Assembly: GCA_042093455.1 (NCBI GenBank)
Contig: JBELEU010000050.1
Coordinates: 1 to 11,957, forward strand
Source of the DNA: GCA-2723085 sp042093455
GTDB lineage: Bacteria > Bacteroidota > Bacteroidia > Flavobacteriales_D > Parvicellaceae
Direction of reading: 5' to 3'
Length of the DNA stretch: 11,957 bases
In this document: in pieces, positions 6,874 to 11,957 of the stretch
Layout of the letters: each line of letters starts with the position of its first letter
How positions within the stretch are numbered: the first letter of the stretch is position 1
Position numbers and translations under genes: made by a program
The notes under the pieces: model-generated
What the model was told of the DNA's origin: nothing
Seen by the model: only the letters and a program-made list of their open reading frames with translations
The model's database searches: none

Positions 6874-8544
6874 TTAAATTACATTTTGCATAAGTACCGC
6901 ACAGAGCCATGCTGCTCCTGTGCCTACTGCATATCCCATTACAGCTAACAATACTCCTACTGGCGCTAAAGATGGATGAAAGGCACTGGCTACAACGGGT
7001 GCAGATGCTGCTCCACCAACATTGGCCTGAGATCCAACGGCAACAAAAAAGAAGGGAGCTTTAATTATGAATGCTACTAAAATTAATATTATTGCATGAA
7101 TAAGCATCCATATTCCTCCAATTGCAAATAGGATAGGACTTTCCGCAATAGCTGCTAAATCCATATGAGTTCCAATAGCTGCGACAAGAACATACAAAAA
7201 CAGACTTCCCATTTTAGATGCTCCTGCACCTTCATAAGATTTAAGTTTGGTAAATGATAATACAACACCTATTAAGGTTGCAAATACAATTAACCAGAAA
7301 AACCCACTGCCTAAAGACGTCAATCCATAATTAGCTAAAGTGTCTTTAATGCCTTTAAAATAAGGAGTAACTGATTCAGAAAGAATGTGTGAAAGACCTG
7401 CTCCTGCAATTCCAATTCCAGCAATTATAATCAAATCTGAGGTAGAAGGTATTCTCGAAATTGATTTTACAAAGCTTTGCATTTTGTTTTTTAATCCTTC
7501 AATTGCTGTGTCATCAGCTTTTAATCTTTTGTTTATTTTTTTATTGATGCCAGCACCGTATAAAAGACAAGCCATCCAAACATTGGCAACAATTACATCC
7601 ACTACAATCATTTTTGAAAACAAGGCATTGGGTGTTTCGAAAATTTCTTTCATGGCAGTCTGATTTGCGCCTCCGCCTATCCAGCTTCCAGCAACTGTTG
7701 CTAAACCTCTCCAAACTTCACCAGCATCAGCACCAAGCCATTCTGGAAACAATGAGGATATAATCAACAAGGCAATAGGGCCGCCAATTACTATACCAAA
7801 AGTTCCAGCAAAAAACATAATTAATGCCTTCGGTCCAAGTTTTAAAATTTCTTTCAAATCAATGCTTAAGCAAAGCAGCACTAAACTAGCAGGCAACAAA
7901 TACCTTGAAGAGACAAAATACAATTGGCTGTATTCACCGCTTATGATGTGAAGTGAATTAAGAATTGCAGGTAAAAAGTAACACAGCAATAGGGCAGGCA
8001 CATACTTATAAAACCCTGCAAATCTTTTGAGATTAGAAGTGTAGAAAATTAAGGCCAATAATAACAGTAAAAAACCAATGGCAATTGCATCGTTTTTAAA
8101 CATTGGAGTAACGTTTATTGTGGTAAAGTGTAGATCAGCTTTACTGACTGTTTCATGGTTTTTGTTTATCCCTTCAATTTGAAATGCTTGTTCACCAGAG
8201 GGTAAGTTTTTCACTAAAACTATAGGGTTGCCTTCAAACAGTAACGAGTCTCCGTTGTATTTAATTTTGATTTGTTCAACTTCTTTATTAACGTAAAATT
8301 GTTGACTCAAAGAAATTAAAAAGTTAGGCGTGTCGTCTAAAAAATACTTGGCATTGTTGTTTTGTACGTTAACAAGCTGAGCATCATTAGCCAATTGATT
8401 ATTTGTATTTTCAGAGGGTGAATTTGAACTTATTGCAATAAATTCTATAGAATGACTTTCATCAACTTTTATAGTTTTAGTATTTGCATAACCCCCAACA
8501 ATTACTATTAGGTTAAAAATAAATATAGATACTAATTTTTTCAT
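6874..8544 (-). CDS. DUF819 family multi-pass membrane protein with extra extracytoplasmic N-terminal domain
   Basis: Inner-membrane protein of the DUF819 family (transporter-like, substrate unknown). Residues 1-20 are a signal peptide or first membrane segment. Residues about 21-150 form a soluble, Asn-rich, beta-type domain (with KIKYNGDSLLFEGNPIVLVKNLPSGEQAF) that would lie in the periplasm. From 151 on there are about ten hydrophobic segments. The two DUF819 half-repeats show as GSWIGGGANQTAMKEIF (about 287-303) and GSQANVGGAASAPVVASAF (about 504-522), small-residue motifs of the type that form a transport site in inverted-repeat carriers. DUF819 proteins are usually about 380-420 residues; this one has 556, and the excess is the N-terminal domain. 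ATG at 8544. It follows the DUF349 gene by 36 bases on the same strand, so the two are probably co-transcribed. Confidence 0.88.
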   Translation of the reverse strand: MKKLVSIFIFNLIVIVGGYANTKTIKVDESHSIEFIAISSNSPSENTNNQLANDAQLVNVQNNNAKYFLDDTPNFLISLSQQFYVNKEVEQIKIKYNGDSLLFEGNPIVLVKNLPSGEQAFQIEGINKNHETVSKADLHFTTINVTPMFKNDAIAIGFLLLLLALIFYTSNLKRFAGFYKYVPALLLCYFLPAILNSLHIISGEYSQLYFVSSRYLLPASLVLLCLSIDLKEILKLGPKALIMFFAGTFGIVIGGPIALLIISSLFPEWLGADAGEVWRGLATVAGSWIGGGANQTAMKEIFETPNALFSKMIVVDVIVANVWMACLLYGAGINKKINKRLKADDTAIEGLKNKMQSFVKSISRIPSTSDLIIIAGIGIAGAGLSHILSESVTPYFKGIKDTLANYGLTSLGSGFFWLIVFATLIGVVLSFTKLKSYEGAGASKMGSLFLYVLVAAIGTHMDLAAIAESPILFAIGGIWMLIHAIILILVAFIIKAPFFFVAVGSQANVGGAASAPVVASAFHPSLAPVGVLLAVMGYAVGTGAAWLCAVLMQNVI

Positions 8545-8580
8545 AGTAATTTTGGTTTTAACTCAACAGTAAATTAAGAA

Positions 8581-10269
8581 TTATTTTTGAGTATAGGCTT
8601 GTCTCAATTTCTTCAAATCTTGCTTCCAAGATTCAATTTGCTTTTTTTGATCTTCAATTTTCTTGTTAAAATCGTCAAGCATTTTGTTCTTTCCTTTGCT
8701 GACAGAGAAAAATCCAAGGTTGTTTTCTAGGTTTGAGGTTTCCTTTAAAGCTTCGTTTATTTTTTTTGTGATTTTAAACTTAGCATCGTTAAAAGCTCTT
8801 TCAGGGTCAGAAGAATTGGCAAACAACGTTTTTTTAATGGCCAATTGAATTTTATTGATTTCTTCGTCAGGAATTTTTGAAGCTTTAATTTTATCATTAA
8901 TTGCTTTTTCAAATTGCTGAAACAAAGGCTGTGTTTCTCTAGGTGCAACTTTACCAATGCCTTCAAATTTAGAAACCAATTCATTTAAAATAGTAATACT
9001 AGTTTCCTTTAAATTGATAACTTCTTTAATGATCAACTTTTTGGCATCAAGGTTTTTCTTCTCTTCTTCATTTCTTGCTCCTTTACTGCTTTCTCTTTTC
9101 TCAAAAAAAGCATCACATTCACTTCTAAACTTTTTCCAAAGTTTTTGTTCAGCAAACCTTCCGGCATGTCCTATTTTTTTCCAGTCCTCTTGCAAGTCTT
9201 TAATCAGCTGAGTACTTGAATTAGCAGAAGCTTCAGAAGCTATTTTTTTAGCTTTTTCTATAAGTTTACTTTTCGCTTCAATCGTTATTTTTGAGGCTTC
9301 TTTCTGTTTGTTGTAAAACTCTTTTTTGGCTTTAAAAAACGGATCAAAATGTGCTCTAAATTCATTCCATATTTTGTCGCTTTGTGTTTTTGCAACCGGA
9401 CCTATTTTTTTCCACTCGTCTTGTAGCGTCTTAAATAATTTAGATTTTTCTTCAAAACCTGAATGATTATTTGGAATTGATTGAGCCAAATCGGCAGCTT
9501 TCTTAATTAATTCTTTCTTGGCTATTAAGTTCTCCTTTGATGATTCTTTAAGCTTAACGTAGTGGTCTTGAATTCTTTTTTGAATGGCATGAACTTCGTC
9601 CCAATATCCTTTTTTTAATTGTTCCCAATGTTCTTTAAAAGTTGGGCCTATTTCTTCCCACTCGTTTTGAAATTGTTTCAATTGTGAATCGACTTTGTGG
9701 ATTGATTTTTCTTCTGATAAAGCCTTTAAATTGTGAATTACTTGATTCTTTAAAGAGAAGTTTCGTTTGAGATCGTTGTCTTTTAGCTCTTTGTAAATGT
9801 TGAGGTTGTAATTAAACGATTCGTTTAATTGGCTGTACGTTTTTTGTAATTCATAAAAAGCTTTTCTTGGAACATCGCCAGAGTTTTTCCAATCTTCTCT
9901 TATTTGTTTAATACCGTTAATTAATACAGCAATTTTTTCTTTGTTGTCGATTAAGTCTTTAAAACGTGTTAAAATTTCTTTTTTAGTTCTAATGTTGCTT
10001 TGCTCTTTTTTAGCCTCTTGCTCTTTCTTTTCTCTTTGAGCTTTTTTAAATTGGTCTATGACAGCGTTGATCTTAATATTTAGTTCGTCCTCTTTAGGGT
10101 CTGATATTTCAGTATTGTCTTCATTTTCTGAGGAATTGGTAAACGATTCTTGTTCTTTAAGGTACAAAGCATTAAACACATCAATCAAGTGATTGGCTTC
10201 TTTAATGGCTAATTCATTTTCAGCCATTGAAAATGAGGTTAAATTCTTTAAAATATCTTCTTTTTCCAT
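8581..10269 (-). CDS. DUF349 repeat protein, cytoplasmic, helical
   Basis: Highly charged, Lys/Glu-rich, 562-residue cytoplasmic protein with no signal peptide or membrane segment. It carries five DUF349 repeats, each a helical unit with the core W-x-x-I/S-G followed by P, and spaced 72-82 residues apart: DWKNSGDVPR (about 126), EWEEIGPTFK (203), EWKKIGPVAK (285), DWKKIGHAGR (362) and a degenerate FEGIGKVAPR (435). Residues 40-95 are acidic then basic and probably disordered. The C-terminal 35 residues look like a coiled coil. DUF349 proteins are conserved in Bacteroidota; I know of no established biochemical role for this one. ATG at 10269. First gene of a likely unit with the DUF819 gene. 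Confidence 0.92.
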   Translation of the reverse strand: MEKEDILKNLTSFSMAENELAIKEANHLIDVFNALYLKEQESFTNSSENEDNTEISDPKEDELNIKINAVIDQFKKAQREKKEQEAKKEQSNIRTKKEILTRFKDLIDNKEKIAVLINGIKQIREDWKNSGDVPRKAFYELQKTYSQLNESFNYNLNIYKELKDNDLKRNFSLKNQVIHNLKALSEEKSIHKVDSQLKQFQNEWEEIGPTFKEHWEQLKKGYWDEVHAIQKRIQDHYVKLKESSKENLIAKKELIKKAADLAQSIPNNHSGFEEKSKLFKTLQDEWKKIGPVAKTQSDKIWNEFRAHFDPFFKAKKEFYNKQKEASKITIEAKSKLIEKAKKIASEASANSSTQLIKDLQEDWKKIGHAGRFAEQKLWKKFRSECDAFFEKRESSKGARNEEEKKNLDAKKLIIKEVINLKETSITILNELVSKFEGIGKVAPRETQPLFQQFEKAINDKIKASKIPDEEINKIQLAIKKTLFANSSDPERAFNDAKFKITKKINEALKETSNLENNLGFFSVSKGKNKMLDDFNKKIEDQKKQIESWKQDLKKLRQAYTQK

Positions 10270-10296
10270 TTTAAAACATTAGGCTTAATTAAACCG

Positions 10297-10314
10297 CAAA
10301 ACTATAAATTTATA
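10297..10314 (-). promoter_or_regulatory. -7 promoter element candidate plus 12-base palindrome upstream of the DUF349 gene
   Basis: Minus strand: TAGTTTTG (10304-10297) matches TAnnTTTG exactly and ends 27 bases before the ATG at 10269. It overlaps by two bases a perfect 12-base palindrome, TATAAATTTATA (10303-10314). No TTG is seen at the expected -33 distance. The palindrome is pure A/T and could be chance, or an operator. Flanking it is a looser 8-base inverted repeat (TAATTAAA at 10286-10293, TTTAATTA at 10326-10333). Confidence 0.35.
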
Positions 10315-10337
10315 AATAGAAAGTTTTTAATTAGGGC

Positions 10338-11219
10338 TTATTTTATCTTATGGTAAGGAAATTTTTCTTGTCTATTATTTTCTTTTAGTTTTTTTCTAAT
10401 TCTATAGTAATTTGTCTCAACAGTTCTAGTAGATACATTTAGTGTTTCAGCAATTAGTATTAGGTCCAATTTAAAATAGTCAATTAAGGCGTATTTTTTT
10501 TCATGAGGAGTTAAAAACTCTAAATTTTCTATTACTTCAATTTGAGAATTGAATTTTTTAGAGAATTTATATTTTAAAAAATTCCAATCCATTATTAATA
10601 ATTCAATTTCTGTAAATTTTATAAACGAATAATTTTTAGAAATTACATCTTCAGCATCATTCTTATACATTTTTTTCCATGTAACAAAGGCAATACCGCA
10701 AATCGCAATGTACATAACAAGTTGCACAGCTATCAATGAAGATAATCTGCTGTTATTATTTATTCCATTATAGATTACTATTTCATATTCTGAAATAACA
10801 AATAAAACTGTATAAAATAAAATAGAAAAAATAGTCCAAACAAAAACGTTTAAGTTTTTGAAGGTTATAAATGAGCATACGGGAATTATTATTACCCATG
10901 GTATAAAGGGAGAGCTTATGTTTCCAGTCAATACTGTAAGAGCTATAAATATCAGATATAGTAGGGTTATGAATAAATTGGCAATGGTAGAGACCTTGGT
11001 TTTTGTTTTAAAAAGAAATAAAACACCTATAATTCCTAAAAAGCTAATAAGTGATAAAATTCCAATTATCGTAACATTAAAGTACATAAACGTTAACGAA
11101 TAAATAGCAAAAACTAAGCTCATTATTATCATTAACAGGCATGTCAGTTCAAGAAATGATTTCTTTTCACTTGTTTTTTGAGTCCTTTTTAATAGAAAGT
11201 AATTTGTTATTTTATTCAT
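10338..11219 (-). CDS. Membrane-embedded regulator with C-terminal LuxR-like helix-turn-helix
   Basis: Probable one-component sensor-regulator. Residues 23-182 contain about six hydrophobic segments (roughly 23-46, 50-70, 80-98, 103-118, 124-143, 160-181), like the membrane sensor part of some flavobacterial histidine kinases. No kinase or receiver domain follows. A cytoplasmic linker (183-235) leads to a helix-turn-helix: EFLTPHEKKYALIDYF, then LILIAETLNVSTRTVETNY and YRIRKKLK (about 236-278), matching the LuxR/GerE pattern of LT-x-x-E, IA-x-x-L-x-V-S-x-x-T-V and I-x-x-K-L. The DNA-binding part is thus held at the membrane. An AGAAGGGG sequence lies directly before the ATG at 11219, an unusually clear ribosome-binding-like site here but spaced very close. 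Transcribed away from the secreted-protein gene at 11453. The signal and target are unknown. Confidence 0.75.
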   Translation of the reverse strand: MNKITNYFLLKRTQKTSEKKSFLELTCLLMIIMSLVFAIYSLTFMYFNVTIIGILSLISFLGIIGVLFLFKTKTKVSTIANLFITLLYLIFIALTVLTGNISSPFIPWVIIIPVCSFITFKNLNVFVWTIFSILFYTVLFVISEYEIVIYNGINNNSRLSSLIAVQLVMYIAICGIAFVTWKKMYKNDAEDVISKNYSFIKFTEIELLIMDWNFLKYKFSKKFNSQIEVIENLEFLTPHEKKYALIDYFKLDLILIAETLNVSTRTVETNYYRIRKKLKENNRQEKFPYHKIK

Positions 11220-11452
11220 CCCCTTCTATTAGCTTCGTTATTTGTTTGATAAAATGATAATTTTTCATGATTAATGTTAAATATACATAAACAAACGCCT
11301 TTTATTAAATTAACGTAGTAAAATTGTAGTAAATTATTTTAATGTAACCTTTTATTTGTGTTAACGTTGTATTATTTTCGTTTAACGTTTAGTTATGCAC
11401 ATTAAATGTTTTATAATTTAAGCAAATAATATTAAATTCTAATACTACTATT
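11220..11452. promoter_or_regulatory. Divergent intergenic region with repeated TTAACGT and an 11-base tandem repeat
   Basis: This 233-base space separates the divergent regulator and secreted-protein genes. It holds three exact copies of TTAACGT at 11310-11316, 11361-11367 and 11382-11388, with start-to-start distances of 51 and 21 bases, near five and two helical turns. The middle copy lies in GTTAACGTTG, which is made of two overlapping palindromes. Next to the first copy is a tandem repeat of GTAGTAAA (11315-11322 and 11326-11333; period 11). No exact TAnnTTTG element was found on either strand; TATATTTA (11285-11278, minus) is one base off. The repeats could be operators for the adjacent regulator. 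Confidence 0.45.
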
Positions 11453-11957
11453 ATGAGAAATTTATCAATGTTAAGATTTCGTTCAATTAGCTTTAAGCTT
11501 ATTTTATTATTTACTCTTTCTTTTTCAAATTGTTTTTCCCAAACAACTTGGCCTATATTGGATGGAAGTAGAAATAACAACACTTATAATGATATTTTAA
11601 TTGGTCATAATCCAGGTTCAGTTTCTCAAATAATATATACAGCAGCTCAATTGACAAGTGCTGGCTTAACAGCAGGTTATGCACATGAAATCACTGCACT
11701 AGAATTTGAAGTTTATTCTGCATGGAGTGGTTATGATAACCTTACTTTTCAAGTTTTTATGCAGAATCATCCATCTTCAACACATTCAGGAACTGCTTTT
11801 ACTCCATTTGATCCTATTGCTGAAAAATATTATGAATCTCGTGCTCCATTAATGTGGACTACAAGTGGTTTTAAACAAATTTCCTTAGATCAACCTTTTG
11901 TATGGGACGGTACTTCAAATGTAATATTAACTATCAACAAATTAACTGCCGTCAATG
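11453..11957 (+). CDS. Secreted protein, N-terminal part, probable large surface or T9SS-exported protein (3' end outside window)
   Basis: ATG at 11453 opens a frame that runs to the right edge (168 codons). Residues 1-30 are a signal peptide with a basic start, a hydrophobic core LILLFTLSF, and an end at NCFSQ; the Cys lacks a proper lipobox, so a lipoprotein is unlikely. The mature part begins TTWPILDGSRNNN and contains SQIIYTAAQLTSAGL then ITALEFEVYSAWSGYDNLTFQVFM and WTTSGFKQISLDQPFVWDG. Similar beta-rich segments occur near the N-terminus of large secreted Bacteroidota proteins, often ending in a type IX secretion sorting domain. Such a domain would lie outside this window, so T9SS export is an inference. 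No function assigned. Divergent from the membrane-bound regulator. Confidence 0.75.
   Translation, partial: MRNLSMLRFRSISFKLILLFTLSFSNCFSQTTWPILDGSRNNNTYNDILIGHNPGSVSQIIYTAAQLTSAGLTAGYAHEITALEFEVYSAWSGYDNLTFQVFMQNHPSSTHSGTAFTPFDPIAEKYYESRAPLMWTTSGFKQISLDQPFVWDGTSNVILTINKLTAVN

Noticed and set aside
7385..9211. Short frames opposite or within the DUF819 and DUF349 genes (7385-7663, 8663-8848, 8757-8984, 8957-9211)
   Set aside because: They show only low-complexity hydrophobic or Lys-rich translations that mirror the codons of the real genes.
11220..11452. CRISPR array, small RNA or attachment site in the repeat-bearing intergenic region
   Set aside because: The repeats are only 7-8 bases with no uniform spacers, and no tRNA, integrase or transposase is nearby.
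11389..11583. Minus-strand frame of 64 codons over the start of the secreted-protein gene
   Set aside because: It covers the intergenic region and the signal peptide of the plus-strand gene, which has a much better start and protein character.

Overview
The window is AT-rich DNA that most resembles a draft genome of a marine member of the Bacteroidota, probably class Flavobacteriia. Evidence: a CarboxypepD_reg/TonB-dependent receptor, a secreted S9 dipeptidyl-peptidase, a DUF349 protein, a carotenoid cyclase next to a Blh-type carotene cleavage enzyme, few Shine-Dalgarno sequences, and several close matches to the Bacteroidota -7 promoter element TAnnTTTG. The species cannot be named from the sequence. 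A run of exactly 100 N (5555-5654) is an assembly gap, and two other defects near it suggest draft-quality sequence.

Layout. Positions 1-4332 (minus strand) hold a secreted dipeptidyl-peptidase IV-like S9 peptidase, followed after about 18 bases by a TonB-dependent outer-membrane receptor that runs off the left edge. The peptidase reading frame is broken by what looks like one extra A in a homopolymer at 3001-3006. Positions 4404-6212 (plus strand) hold a lycopene beta-cyclase (CrtY-type), the N gap, and the C-terminal part of a Brp/Blh beta-carotene 15,15'-dioxygenase. An open frame runs through the Ns, but these are two genes, not a fusion. Positions 6187-10269 (minus strand) hold a DUF349 repeat protein, a DUF819 membrane protein with an unusual extracytoplasmic N-terminal domain, and a PlsC-like acyltransferase whose 3' end overlaps the end of blh by 26 bases. 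Positions 10338-11219 (minus strand) hold a membrane-embedded regulator with a LuxR-like C-terminal helix-turn-helix. Diverging from it, at 11453 onward (plus strand), starts a secreted protein cut by the right edge. The 233-base space between these two carries three copies of TTAACGT and an 11-base tandem repeat.

How the genes work together. CrtY would make beta-carotene and Blh would cleave it to retinal, the chromophore of microbial rhodopsins, so the cell probably makes a proteorhodopsin-type pump encoded elsewhere. The peptidase/receptor pair may be a peptide-use unit. The regulator and the divergent secreted gene are a candidate regulator/target pair. There are no tRNA, rRNA, CRISPR or transposase genes, and no gene-free stretch over 300 bases. 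The longest is 11220-11452.
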